A stretch of 64,000 bases of DNA, taken from the NCBI RefSeq assembly GCF_014384965.1, contig NZ_JACRSW010000011.1:1-64000 (forward strand). The letters are read 5' to 3'. Below the pieces are notes generated by a model. It worked only from the letters and a program-made list of their open reading frames with translations. It was not told the origin of the DNA and did no database searches. The stretch is from Jutongia hominis. Its GTDB lineage: Bacteria; Bacillota; Clostridia; Lachnospirales; Lachnospiraceae. Made by a program: the position numbers and the translations under genes. Shown here piece after piece: positions 18,053-26,028 of the stretch (positions are counted from its first letter, which is position 1; every line of letters begins with the position of its first letter).

Positions 18053-18574
18053 TTACAAATATATCATATTTTCCAATCCTTTTCTTTCCAATTCTGTGAT
18101 CTCCTGCTTGCCATAAATGCCAAACAGGGTTCTGTCTAAATCCAGGAGCACATGCTCCGGACGTTTTATGGAATAGATGATATCCCTGAGATTTTTGTCG
18201 ATGTCATCAAACTGTATCAGGGTATCTTCATCCATACGATTGAAGAATCTTGATAATGTTGGCTGTGATGCCAGACTTTCCTTATCAAGAATAGTCTGAA
18301 AAACAGGATCAAAAGCCAGTTCATCCGCATGGTCATCCTGAAAATATGCAGATATGACCTGATAGATCATCTGTAACAGATTTTCATCATCTTTATGGAA
18401 CCGGACAGACTTATCATTGGTCTTAAATTTCTTTTTAATCAGCTTTTTAAAGCCGATTTTTGCGGAGAATTCTTTTATCAAAAGGAGTCCTGCATCGGAG
18501 GAGAGATCACCTCCATCAAAATTTATTTTAATTTGCCTATTGCTTTGGAGTGAAAAGGTGTTTACAATATTCAT
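18053..18574 (-). pseudogene. IS1380-family transposase, truncated
   Basis: 173 codons of a DDE transposase of the IS1380 family: INFDGGDLSSDAGLLL near the start and LLDLDRTLFGIYGKQE, which contains the first catalytic Asp. Full-length members are over 400 residues, so the catalytic core is lost after the first motif. The start has AAAGGAG. It is inactive by itself. Confidence 0.75.
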
Positions 18575-18696
18575 AAAGGGCTCCTTTGCTTGGGATTGTT
18601 AAGACTTTGAACACCTTAATTTTACCACAAATGGATGCTCTTTTTTCATTCACTTGATAAGTGAAAAGCAATCTGCAATTAAAATACAGTAACTAT

Positions 18697-18730
18697 GTGG
18701 CTTTCAGCCACTTTCACGGCAAAGCCGTGA
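18697..18730. other. Two adjacent perfect hairpins
   Basis: GTGGCT-TTC-AGCCAC (18697-18711) followed at once by TCACGGC-AAA-GCCGTGA (18714-18730). They lie between the metallo-beta-lactamase-fold gene and the IS1380 remnant, and may be a terminator pair or part of the insertion-sequence end. Confidence 0.55.
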
Positions 18731-18786
18731 ATAATTTAGGTTTAATTATTTTTTATTCATATTCTTGAAAATTTCTACAATATATA

Positions 18787-19974
18787 CTACTTTAGCACAT
18801 TCCTTCCATTACACCATTCTATTCCTATATAATGTACCGCATCTTCCGTTTTTAAAATATTGTTAAAATCCGAAATAACTTTTTTACTAAATATCCCTTT
18901 ATACGCATTATCTCTTCCCATCAACACTTGTATTTTTGTCAAACCTGCACAATCTGCAAGTGTCCCTATAACCATATACGGTATTACACAATCACTCCTA
19001 AGATGCCCAGTAATACTACCATGATGCGAGATACAATAATATGTAGAATGATTCAGATGTGAAATACACAACCTCACATGCTCCCAACCTTCAGTTTCTA
19101 TATCTCCTGTGAATAACATACTCTTTTTTCCTAAACAAATCTGATACAAGACAGATGCATTATTTATGTTGTTCTTTGGTGCCACATTTTTCTTATTAAA
19201 ACTAATATTAGGATATAGAATATTAATTTGTTGAGTTGAATTGCTTACAATCGGATCAATAAATTTAACTCCCAATGCCTTTAACTGCAAAAGTATTCTG
19301 GTATATGTAGGTTGTTTCCATGGATATTGTGTATTCATCCATACCTCTGTATCTTTGTCAATCCATCCATTTTTTATCAGATTTTCAATTCCATTAATAT
19401 GATCATAGTGTAAGTGAGTGATCAATAGTTTTGATATCTTGCCCACTCCAAACTTCTCACTAATATCATCCATACATTTTTTTAAATTTGAACGAAAATC
19501 ATGCTTATCTGTAAAATCAAACACCGAACAATCTACCATCCACATATTATATTGTCCGTCACAACAGAAAACAATAATACTGCAATTTCCGTGTCCAACA
19601 TTAACATGATAAGAATGAACATCTGAGATTTGTTCTGAAATTTCTTCCGGCTGATTTCCATAGTTTTCATACCCAATTATATTAGCCAACTGCCTATTAA
19701 GTTCTGTATAGATAATTGAATTTGGATCATCTTCCGCTGTCTGAAGACTTTGACCATTATAATATACAAATTCTCCCTGTGGTATTTGGTTCTGTATATG
19801 CATTTCCCTTAAATTAACATCGTACGCTTCAATATTATATATATCATCTATACTATCTTTCATCAAAATCATCTGATCACGATTAAGTACATTTATATCC
19901 TCCTCTTTATTACCATTTATATAATATCCATGTACAAAATATAATCCCTTCTCTAAGTATCTTTCGTTTTTCAT
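18787..19974 (-). CDS. Stand-alone ComEC-like metallo-beta-lactamase-fold protein
   Basis: A 395-residue soluble protein. The second half carries metal-binding motif THLHYDH, then LFTGDIE and ISHHGS, the pattern of the hydrolase domain of ComEC/Rec2. The DNA-channel membrane domain of ComEC is absent. The first 130 residues are unassigned. I chose the ATG at 19974 (GGAG 7 nt upstream) over the in-frame ATG at 19980, which sits too close to the same site. Such isolated domains occur in defence islands; the substrate is unknown. Confidence 0.75.
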   Translation of the reverse strand: MKNERYLEKGLYFVHGYYINGNKEEDINVLNRDQMILMKDSIDDIYNIEAYDVNLREMHIQNQIPQGEFVYYNGQSLQTAEDDPNSIIYTELNRQLANIIGYENYGNQPEEISEQISDVHSYHVNVGHGNCSIIVFCCDGQYNMWMVDCSVFDFTDKHDFRSNLKKCMDDISEKFGVGKISKLLITHLHYDHINGIENLIKNGWIDKDTEVWMNTQYPWKQPTYTRILLQLKALGVKFIDPIVSNSTQQINILYPNISFNKKNVAPKNNINNASVLYQICLGKKSMLFTGDIETEGWEHVRLCISHLNHSTYYCISHHGSITGHLRSDCVIPYMVIGTLADCAGLTKIQVLMGRDNAYKGIFSKKVISDFNNILKTEDAVHYIGIEWCNGRNVLK

Positions 19975-19994
19975 AACCATTCTCCTCTTATATG

Positions 19995-20351
19995 TCACAA
20001 TTTATTACTGTTACCGGCGTTATCATTTGCGTTTATGCAAGCCTCTTTCCATTCTTTAACCTGCTCCGGATAAACACCTTTTTCACGGCAATACTCCGAG
20101 AACTCTATCTCTGTTAAATTTGCAGTTTCGAGAACAACCATGAACTTATCCTGACTGCTCCATTTATCTGCATTTTTATATTTTGTTGTTGCTGATAAGC
20201 CCTTTTGATGCTTAGCCTGATCTCTCCATCTGTACAGAGTATTGATCCCTACTCCTGTATCTCGCTGGATGTCTGTTACTGTTTCATCGCCTTCAAGCAT
20301 TCTTGCTATTATGGCTTCCTTCATTTCCTTTGAATATTTGTTATAACTCAT
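19995..20351 (-). CDS. HTH_Tnp_1-type helix-turn-helix protein
   Basis: A 118-residue protein with NKYSKEMKEAIIARMLEG and TGVGINTLYRWRDQAK, the helix-turn-helix of transposase OrfA proteins, followed by a conserved WSSQDKFMVVLETA block. No DDE partner follows, so it is an orphan OrfA or a domesticated regulator. It ends 20 bp upstream of the metallo-beta-lactamase-fold gene on the same strand. The ATG at 20351 is preferred to a GTG at 20360. Confidence 0.6.
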   Translation of the reverse strand: MSYNKYSKEMKEAIIARMLEGDETVTDIQRDTGVGINTLYRWRDQAKHQKGLSATTKYKNADKWSSQDKFMVVLETANLTEIEFSEYCREKGVYPEQVKEWKEACINANDNAGNSNKL

Positions 20352-20437
20352 AGCAATCACCTGTCCTTCTGATACTTATCATATCAGCTTGGAAGGTGGG
20401 TGACAACTTCCCTACGCTAGAGGGTCCTAAGATGTTA

Positions 20438-20620
20438 TTATTCATCAATCTCTATTGTCAGACCGCCTTTTTTTACTACAATTTTGCAATTACCTTCATT
20501 AAAAAACTTCATAAGTGCTTCAAGCACCATATTAGCCTTCATTCCATATTCATCACAGTTAGCTTGGAATTCTTTTAAAATATCTTCGTCATAGGTTGTA
20601 CCCCATTGTTTTTTTGCCAT
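20438..20620 (-). CDS. Small ribbon-helix-helix-like protein
   Basis: A 60-residue protein, MAKKQWGTTYDEDIL..., with a predicted strand then two helices (ILKEFQANCDEYGMKANMVLEALMKFF), as in ribbon-helix-helix antitoxins and regulators. The ATG at 20620 has AGAGGTG upstream. It may be an orphan regulator. The call is from pattern only. Confidence 0.55.
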   Translation of the reverse strand: MAKKQWGTTYDEDILKEFQANCDEYGMKANMVLEALMKFFNEGNCKIVVKKGGLTIEIDE

Positions 20621-20648
20621 AAAAAGCACCTCTTTCTTATATCTTGGT

Positions 20649-21001
20649 TTACATTGCTTTCAATTTAGCATGAAGTTCTGCTTTAAATCCAGTTAGATTA
20701 GGATTATTGACAGGCTCTTCTTCAATATTTTTTGAGCTGGTTGTGTATTCGTGTTATTCAAAGATTCGTTGCCATTATTTGTATTCTTGCCTTGCGAATT
20801 ATTATATGAACAAGCCCAAACCACAAATAATGCTACTGCTATTACAACAATCAACAACCAAGGACAATATACAATTATTGCCATTATACCAAATACAAGT
20901 GCAGCTCCTCCTACCAATTTTAATATAGCAATCAATAAAGAAGAATCTCCATAAAATAGCATTCCTATGATTGCTATAAATACAAAAAATAAAAATGCCA
21001 T
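20649..21001 (-). CDS. Small membrane protein with an apparent frameshift
   Basis: Three hydrophobic segments (MAFLFFVFIAIIGMLFYG, a middle one, and WLLIVVIAVALFVVWA) are followed by an Asn-rich hydrophilic tail. The reading frame in use ends at 20693. The -1 frame continues as protein-like KNIEEEPVNNPNLTGFKAEL...KAM to a stop at 20649. The shift falls at a run of six A (minus strand, about 20727-20732). Either an indel broke the gene or the ribosome slips there. No ribosome binding site is evident at the ATG. Confidence 0.5.
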
Positions 21002-21098
21002 ATATTATTTTTAATTTCTGTTTAAACATTAAACAGCTACTCATTTTTCAAATTCAAACACAATATATCGAAATGTCATTTTTTTATATACTGCATCT

Positions 21099-21380
21099 TT
21101 ACATTGTTTTTAGTTTTGCTTGCAATTCAGCAATTTGAGCCTCTATTGCCAATTTTTCTGCATTTATTTTCTCATATTCTACATCGGGTATCCATTCCAT
21201 AATTTCAGATGGTTGGACGTGGAGATATTCACAGACTTTATTTAATGTGTCCGTTGACATGGTTCTGTTTTTTGTAAATTTAGCCGTCATAGACGGACTC
21301 AAATTTAGTGCCCTTTGCAAGTCAATATACTTCATGCCCTTTGCTGCTAAATAATCATCCAACTTGCTGTAAACTATCAC
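21099..21380 (-). CDS. Cro/CI-type helix-turn-helix regulator
   Basis: A 93-residue protein with KLDDYLAAKGMKYIDLQRAL and LSPSMTAKFTKNRTMSTDTL, the HTH_26-type motif, then a C-terminal coiled coil (EKLAIEAQIAELQAKLKTM). It starts at GTG 21380 with GGAGG 8 nt upstream. Its end resembles the frameshifted tail of the neighbouring membrane protein (KAELHAKLKAM), hinting at a shared module. Confidence 0.7.
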   Translation of the reverse strand: MIVYSKLDDYLAAKGMKYIDLQRALNLSPSMTAKFTKNRTMSTDTLNKVCEYLHVQPSEIMEWIPDVEYEKINAEKLAIEAQIAELQAKLKTM

Positions 21381-21490
21381 TTCTTATACCTCCATTTTCT
21401 CATAGTTATATTTTAACATAGCTTTCTTGATATGTAAATTTTTTACTAACAAAAAGGACACCACTACCCAGCTAAGCAATGATGTCCTCT

Positions 21491-21970
21491 TTATTTTCCA
21501 AGTTCTTCTTCCATAATATCTCTAATCGCTTTTATATCCGTAAAAGTCAATTTTATTCCCCGATTATACATAGCCAATACTTCATTCAGATTTTCCGCAA
21601 GTACCTTGTCCAACTTTTTATGTATCGTTACAGGCTGTTCCTGAATCGTATGTATATGGTCAAAATATTTTTCAATAACAGGGAATGCATTCTGTATCAG
21701 AAAAGCATTTTCTTTTCCTGCAAATAAACCAATCACAATCGTATTGCATTTACCATACCTTTTCTTTTTCTTCTCGATGATTTCCTTATATTTTTCTGCT
21801 TGTGAACTAATCATAATCATCCAATATAATTTGGAATTCTTTTTATCCTGGATCGCATAGTAATGTGGGCGATAATTTCCCTGTTCCTTATTGCTCATCA
21901 AATATTTATCCTGAACCAAGTCAAAAAATTCATCCTTGATATGATAAGAATATCCCTGCCGTATCTCCAT
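21491..21970 (-). CDS. Type III toxin-antitoxin endoribonuclease, CptN/TenpN-like
   Basis: A 159-residue protein with the conserved features of CptN/TenpN toxins: KDEFFDLV...LMSNK, RPHYYAIQD, LYWMIMISSQAEKYK, KRYGKCNTIVIG and KENAFLIQNAFPV. These ribonucleases are held inactive by small RNA pseudoknots cut from a repeat transcript. The ATG at 21970 has GAGGAA 9 nt upstream and lies 20 nt past the terminator. Repeats, terminator and promoter lie upstream in the order known for this class. It can act in plasmid or island maintenance or in phage abortive infection. Confidence 0.85.
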   Translation of the reverse strand: MEIRQGYSYHIKDEFFDLVQDKYLMSNKEQGNYRPHYYAIQDKKNSKLYWMIMISSQAEKYKEIIEKKKKRYGKCNTIVIGLFAGKENAFLIQNAFPVIEKYFDHIHTIQEQPVTIHKKLDKVLAENLNEVLAMYNRGIKLTFTDIKAIRDIMEEELGK

Positions 21971-21990
21971 AAACAATCTTTCCTCTGTGA

Positions 21991-22021
21991 TAAAATTCCC
22001 CATCAGCATTCACTGATGGGG
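21991..22021 (-). terminator. Terminator between antitoxin RNA and toxin gene
   Basis: CCCCATCAG, a 6-nt loop and CTGATGGGG (21998-22021), followed on the minus strand by AATTTTAT. Its position between repeats and toxin is the usual way type III loci set the RNA-to-toxin ratio. Confidence 0.85.
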
Positions 22022-22131
22022 AACATTTACAAACTATACTATTTTTATCCCACCTGTATAGCAAGTGGCATCATTTACGAACTGAATCATTTATATCCCG
22101 CACCATCAGCAAGCGGTAAACATTTACTTCT
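22022..22131 (-). ncRNA. Type III antitoxin repeat RNA (CptI-like)
   Basis: Two repeats of 49 and 48 nt (22120-22072 and 22071-22024) begin with GTAAATG on the minus strand; further GTAAATG copies stand at the leading edge. Each repeat has a stem whose arms differ but still pair (CCGC..GCGG in one, CCAC..GTGG in the other), as expected for a conserved pseudoknot. The length is close to CptI units. The RNA would be cut by the toxin and then bind it. Confidence 0.8.
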
Positions 22132-22137
22132 AACTTT

Positions 22138-22166
22138 AGTATATACAGTATCTTTAGAATAATCAA
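22138..22166 (-). promoter_or_regulatory. Promoter of the type III toxin-antitoxin locus
   Basis: TTGATT (22161-22166), 17-nt spacer and TATACT (22138-22143) on the minus strand, so transcription would start a few bases before the first repeat. Confidence 0.75.
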
Positions 22167-22254
22167 CCTATTTTTTAAGGTTAGAAGTATCTTTTACTAT
22201 ATCATAGCTCACCATTTGTCGTAACTCTGTCGTAAAATACATGCATTTACTTTC

Positions 22255-22731
22255 TTAATACAGTTTAGCTCCAGCAGGAATATGGTCATCTACCATCAAA
22301 AGATGAAGTTCTTCATCCTCTGAATCCTTAAGATTATTTACTGCTGAAAGTAACATACCACAGGATTCAATTCCCATCATTGCTCTAGGTGGAAGGTTTG
22401 TAATAGCAATCAATGTCTTTCCAACTAACTCTTCTGGTTCATAATATGCATGAATACCAGAAAGGATTGTTCTATCAACACCTGTACCATCATCAAGAGT
22501 AAACTGTAAAAGTTTTTTGCTCTTTGGTACTGCTACACATTCCTTAACCTTAACAGCTCTAAAATCTGATTTTGAAAATGTATCAAAGTCAACTGTTTCC
22601 TCAAACAATGGCTCAATCTTTACATTTGAGAAATCAATCTTCTCTTCAACGGTCGCAATCTGGTCGCAATTCTCTGTCGAATTACTCTTAGATGCCTTAT
22701 TTTCCTGCTTATCCGAGCCTAAACTCTTCAT
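22255..22731 (-). pseudogene. metG: 3' fragment of methionyl-tRNA synthetase (tRNA-binding domain)
   Basis: 158 codons ending in a natural MetRS C-terminus: FSKSDFRAVKVKECVAVPKSKKLL, TILSGIHAYYEPEELVGK, NLPPRAMMGIESCGMLLSA and IPAGAKLY. This is the Trbp111-like domain that holds tRNA. The catalytic part is absent and the frame upstream closes within about 45 nt. It lies beside the integrase end of the element, so I read it as the 3' part of the host metG target left outside the element, or a copy carried by it. Confidence 0.75.
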
Positions 22732-22844
22732 CGTCGGGAGCTTTTTCGCTCCTGCTGTAAAGAGCTGTAAGATGATTTACATTTCTTTAAATCATTACAA
22801 TATTTTCTTTAGCAAGCTGTACTAAAATAACCAAATTTGCAGTC

Positions 22845-22885
22845 TTTTTTGGTCATATATTAGTCATATTAAATTTTTTTGGTCA
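22845..22885. repeat. Direct repeats near the element end (possible integrase arm sites)
   Basis: TTTTTTGGTCA occurs at 22845-22855 and 22875-22885, with a GTCATAT motif between. Repeats of this type next to a tyrosine integrase are often arm-type binding sites. The exact attachment core cannot be fixed without the other end. Confidence 0.4.
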
Positions 22886-22892
22886 ATTGCCT

Positions 22893-22912
22893 AGTCCTCA
22901 AATCAGAGGACT
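22893..22912. terminator. Hairpin after the integrase gene
   Basis: AGTCCTC-AAATCA-GAGGACT. The plus-strand side is followed by CTTTTCT. It may limit transcription crossing the element end. Confidence 0.5.
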
Positions 22913-22936
22913 CTTTTCTATATTATATCGTTGTTT

Positions 22937-24172
22937 CTAAAATACATCCATGTTCTTGGCAAGTTTCTCCAAAGCCTCTCTAGTAACCTCTGGATTTGCC
23001 TCCGCATAAATGTTCATGGTTGTGCTGACATCAGCATGTCCCATTACTTCTTGAATAACTTTTACATTGGTTTCGTTCTCACAAAACCTCGAAGCAAATG
23101 TGTGTCTAAAAATGTGACATGAAAACCTGGGCAACATTATAGGTTCTCTCTTCTTTTTCTTTGCCTCTACCTCTTCTTCGGCATTGTGAGTATCAACGAT
23201 TCTCTTGATTGCACGATTTACTGCCTGCGGATTATGTGGATTTCCAAACCGATTAGTAAATATAAAGTTTGTCATTCCATCAACCTCTGCAACACAAAAA
23301 CCTTCTTCCTGCTGACGCTGATATTCAGACTTGAGCACTTCATACACCGGTCCCATCATTGGAATTGTCCTTATTCCTGCTTCTGTTTTAGGTTCTGAAA
23401 CCCGAAACTCACACTTAAATGAATTGTCAGATCTTGTGTAATAAGTAAGACTATGGTTAATATTGATTGTTCGTTTCTTCATATCAACATCGTCCCATCT
23501 GATGCCTATTGCCTCACCGATTCTGCATCCAGTTCCAAGCAGAAATACAAAAAACGGATACCAATGGAAGAAAAACGGATTCTTTGCAACATAATCAATA
23601 AATTCTCTCTGTTGCTCTACTGTCAGTGCTCTTCGACTCTTTCTAGCACCACCGTTTCTTTTTTTCACCTCGGCATAAGCTCCATTTACAGGATTTCTTC
23701 TTATAATATCATCTCGTACTGCCAGCTCAAATGTAGGTCGCAATACAGTATTGATACTCTCCAAAGTATTTACCTGCAATCCCTTGTTCGTAATCAAATC
23801 CGTATAGAAAAATAAGACATCAGAATACTTCACATCCTTAATCTTTTTCTTTCCGAACGTATCCCTGATAAAATGATCCCATGTATATAAGTAATTTGCT
23901 TTTGTAGTGCTTCGCAACTCCGTCTTGGTAGAAATATATCTATCAAACAAAAAATTTACATCTGCACTTCCAGCAACATATACATTTAACCCGTCCATCT
24001 GGTCACGAACAAGTTCGTCTTCTTTCTGCCTAAGTGTTACAAGAGATTTCGCATATATCGTCCTTTTTTTCCCTAATGGATCAGTATAAATATATGAATA
24101 CCTGCCATCAGTTTTACGATAATGCTCTCCTTTTCGTAATACTCTTCCTTTACCATCTTTTCTACAAGCCAT
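22937..24172 (-). CDS. int: Tyrosine integrase, Tn916 Int type
   Basis: A 411-residue integrase: N-terminal DNA-binding domain (GRVLRKGEHYRKTDGRYSYIYTDPLG), SAM-like domain, and a catalytic domain with LGTGCRIGEAIGIRWDD (Arg), HIFRHTFASRFCE (HxxR) and VMGHADVSTTMNIYAEA (His and Tyr nucleophile). It catalyses integration and excision of the element. It lies at the element end, beside repeats and the metG fragment. The ribbon-helix-helix gene just upstream reads in the same direction, so both are probably on one transcript. Confidence 0.95.
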   Translation of the reverse strand: MACRKDGKGRVLRKGEHYRKTDGRYSYIYTDPLGKKRTIYAKSLVTLRQKEDELVRDQMDGLNVYVAGSADVNFLFDRYISTKTELRSTTKANYLYTWDHFIRDTFGKKKIKDVKYSDVLFFYTDLITNKGLQVNTLESINTVLRPTFELAVRDDIIRRNPVNGAYAEVKKRNGGARKSRRALTVEQQREFIDYVAKNPFFFHWYPFFVFLLGTGCRIGEAIGIRWDDVDMKKRTININHSLTYYTRSDNSFKCEFRVSEPKTEAGIRTIPMMGPVYEVLKSEYQRQQEEGFCVAEVDGMTNFIFTNRFGNPHNPQAVNRAIKRIVDTHNAEEEVEAKKKKREPIMLPRFSCHIFRHTFASRFCENETNVKVIQEVMGHADVSTTMNIYAEANPEVTREALEKLAKNMDVF

Positions 24173-24206
24173 CTTTTCTCCTTTCTCAAAAAGAAAAGAG
24201 CCTGCA

Positions 24207-24380
24207 TTACTTCTGGTCAGCCATTAGTTTCTCTAACACTGCCATTTTAACTACTTGCGTCATAGTCATGTTATGATTTTTGGTGTATTCAAGCAGCAAT
24301 TCATGTTCTTCACCATTCAGTCTGATTGTAATCCTCTTATCAGCAGGATTTTCAGCTTTTGGTCGTCCCATCTTTGCCAA
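24207..24380 (-). CDS. Ribbon-helix-helix regulator upstream of the integrase
   Basis: A 57-residue protein, MAKMGRPKAENPADKRITIR..., with the GRPK basic start, an RITIRL strand and two helices (EEHELLLEYTKNHNMTMTQVVKMAVLEKL), the Arc/CopG pattern. The start is TTG 24380: GGAGG lies 7 nt away, whereas the ATG at 24371 is too distant. A perfect 21-bp palindrome lies inside its own promoter, so it probably represses itself and the integrase. Confidence 0.8.
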   Translation of the reverse strand: MAKMGRPKAENPADKRITIRLNGEEHELLLEYTKNHNMTMTQVVKMAVLEKLMADQK

Positions 24381-24402
24381 TATATCACCTCCATCTGAAC
24401 AT

Positions 24403-24431
24403 AGTATACTTTATGTCAGACATAAAGTCAA
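24403..24431 (-). promoter_or_regulatory. Promoter with embedded palindromic operator
   Basis: TTGACT (24426-24431), 17-nt spacer and TATACT (24403-24408) on the minus strand. A perfect palindrome with 10-bp arms (ACTTTATGTC and its complement around A24418, 24408-24428) fills the spacer. It drives the ribbon-helix-helix and integrase genes; binding there would block RNA polymerase. Confidence 0.85.
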
Positions 24432-24467
24432 GTATATTAGTGCAAACTCTTTTATATTCTTTTTAAT

Positions 24468-24680
24468 TTATTTGTAGAATTCCTCGTCTTCTATATGAAA
24501 TGTCTCCAGATATTCATCAAGGATATCAAGGTTCACCAGCACCAGTCTATTCATCTTATAACATGCCTTCGCATCCTTAGCCAACTGCTGGAACTTTGAT
24601 AAACTCATTGAGTACATCTCTGCCCCCTCTGGATATCTGACAAATCTCTTATTATTTGTTTTCTTTGTTTTACTATCCAT
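24468..24680 (-). CDS. Excisionase-like protein (DUF6462 type)
   Basis: A 70-residue protein containing KRFVRYPEGAEMYSMSLSKF, LAKDAKACYKMNRLVLVN and EYLETFHIE, the pattern of the DUF6462 family that sits beside ICE integrases. It probably bends DNA at the element ends to favour excision. Its ATG overlaps the end of the MazF-like gene by 8 bp, so the two are translationally linked. Confidence 0.7.
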   Translation of the reverse strand: MDSKTKKTNNKRFVRYPEGAEMYSMSLSKFQQLAKDAKACYKMNRLVLVNLDILDEYLETFHIEDEEFYK

Positions 24681-25104
24681 TTTGTTTCATCTCCAATTCC
24701 TCTAATACCATCTTGCGTGCTACAGGTAACAGATTAAGCTGCATTATCATCGCTCTATCCATGGCTTCCCTAATCTCCGATTCTCCCGGAATGTACCCCG
24801 ACTTAAAACGGACACATCCCTTATTTAAAGTTTGAATATCCTCCGGCATAAAATCAGATCTGTTGCTCAATGCATACCCTCTTATTTCTGAAGGCTCAAC
24901 AATCACATGCACAGGATTATCTTTCAGTTTTGATGATAGCGGAACAACTGAAATCTGTGGTGCACCACCATGATTACTTGCATCACACGATACCACGATT
25001 CCAGGTCTGATTCCGCCCTGTACTCCATGCGGATTACGACCAAAATCAGCATATACAACATCAAACTTCTTATATTTATCATAATGTTTCTTATTCTTTT
25101 TCAT
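24673..25104 (-). CDS. MazF/PemK-family toxin-like protein
   Basis: A 143-residue protein with FDVVYADFGRNPHGVQGGIRPGIVV, SVVPLSSKL and FMPEDIQTLNKGCVRFKSG, the MazF fold of mRNA-cutting toxins. No antitoxin of the usual kind precedes it; a resolvase-like gene is upstream (3 bp) and the excisionase-like gene overlaps downstream. It may stabilise the element or have lost toxicity. The start has AAGGGGG upstream. Confidence 0.8.
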   Translation of the reverse strand: MKKNKKHYDKYKKFDVVYADFGRNPHGVQGGIRPGIVVSCDASNHGGAPQISVVPLSSKLKDNPVHVIVEPSEIRGYALSNRSDFMPEDIQTLNKGCVRFKSGYIPGESEIREAMDRAMIMQLNLLPVARKMVLEELEMKQNG

Positions 25105-25107
25105 AAT

Positions 25108-25476
25108 CTAAAACCCCCTTAACTGCATAGCCAGTCTGCCATCATCTACTGTAACAATAATTCCTCCGGCAGCCTGAACTTGCGCTACTTTTATAAATGC
25201 GTCAATAAGATTGTCTGTAATAACACTCATGTTTGCGACTATTACACCATCTACCTGCTTTTTTCTAATCTTATCCACAATCTGATGCCACTGTCTGTCC
25301 ACATCATTCTGTGAAAATCCATGTCGGCGTTCAGTGCCAACAATCATGTATTCTTTATTTTTTACATACTCATGAATATATTTACTCTGCTTATCCTCTA
25401 AGCAATCCACTTTATCCAATGGTGCACTTACTGACAAATACTCTATACATTCAATCGTCTTTTTCTTTCTTCTCAT
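25108..25476 (-). CDS. Resolvase-fold protein lacking the usual catalytic residues (first)
   Basis: A 122-residue protein that follows the serine-recombinase N-terminal layout (CLEDKQSKYIHEYVKNKEYMIV, FSQNDVDRQWHQIVDKIRKK, VDGVIVANMSVITDN) but without the arginines of the active site and with no DNA-binding domain. The ATG at 25476 has AGGAGG 7 nt upstream. A second such protein lies at 26022-26429. They may be regulators or partners built on the fold rather than recombinases. Confidence 0.5.
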   Translation of the reverse strand: MRRKKKTIECIEYLSVSAPLDKVDCLEDKQSKYIHEYVKNKEYMIVGTERRHGFSQNDVDRQWHQIVDKIRKKQVDGVIVANMSVITDNLIDAFIKVAQVQAAGGIIVTVDDGRLAMQLRGF

Positions 25477-25487
25477 AGCCAAACCTC

Positions 25488-25817
25488 CTATGAAACAAGC
25501 ATCTCTGCGTTATCTAGCATTTCGTTAAATATCTTTTGAAAATATGCCTTCTTGCTGCAATCCATTAATTCCAGCCTGGAGTCTATTGAAGTTTCTTTCT
25601 TACTCTCTGCCACATTCAGGATTGTATTGGCATCTACCTTGAAATAATCAATTATCTTAAATAGATTTGTGATACTTAATGCACGTTCTCCATTCTCATA
25701 CTTTTTGATAGTTGACTCACTAATGCCAAGCTCCGCTGCAAGACCTTCTTTTGTAAGTTTTCTTTGGATTCGTAACGATTTAATCACGATTCCAACTTGA
25801 TAACCATCATATTTCAT
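25488..25817 (-). CDS. XRE-family regulator
   Basis: A 109-residue protein with VIKSLRIQRKLTKEGLAAEL and ISESTIKKYENGERALSITN, a Cro/CI helix-turn-helix, then an acidic helical tail. The ATG at 25817 has GGAGG 8 nt upstream and overlaps the end of the upstream gene, giving coupled translation in the regulator cluster. Confidence 0.8.
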   Translation of the reverse strand: MKYDGYQVGIVIKSLRIQRKLTKEGLAAELGISESTIKKYENGERALSITNLFKIIDYFKVDANTILNVAESKKETSIDSRLELMDCSKKAYFQKIFNEMLDNAEMLVS

Positions 25818-26028
25818 CGCTATATCCTCCATTGTCCTTTGCCATTTCTCTTAACATCTCTACAGCTGCATCTTCTGTTTCATACTGACCAAGCCACTTC
25901 CCACTTGAATCATGTACAACTGTTCCGAATGCAGTCTGTGTAAATCTGCAATCCTTCACAGCCGGGACTTGTTTGTCCCGACCGGAATGATTTTCTGTTA
26001 TCGCTCTACCAAAGGACTCCGTTAGCAT
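25807..26028 (-). CDS. Small protein of unknown function
   Basis: 73 residues, not recognised. The sequence has two short strand-like parts (CRFTQTAFGTVVHDSSGKWLG) and ends with an acidic helix. It overlaps its upstream gene (ATG inside the GGATGCTAA stop context) and its downstream XRE gene, so it belongs to a tight operon. Confidence 0.6.
   Translation of the reverse strand: MLTESFGRAITENHSGRDKQVPAVKDCRFTQTAFGTVVHDSSGKWLGQYETEDAAVEMLREMAKDNGGYSDEI

Noticed and set aside
22024..22127. CRISPR array
   Set aside because: Repeats are contiguous without unique spacers and sit between a promoter and a CptN-like gene; they are antitoxin RNA units.
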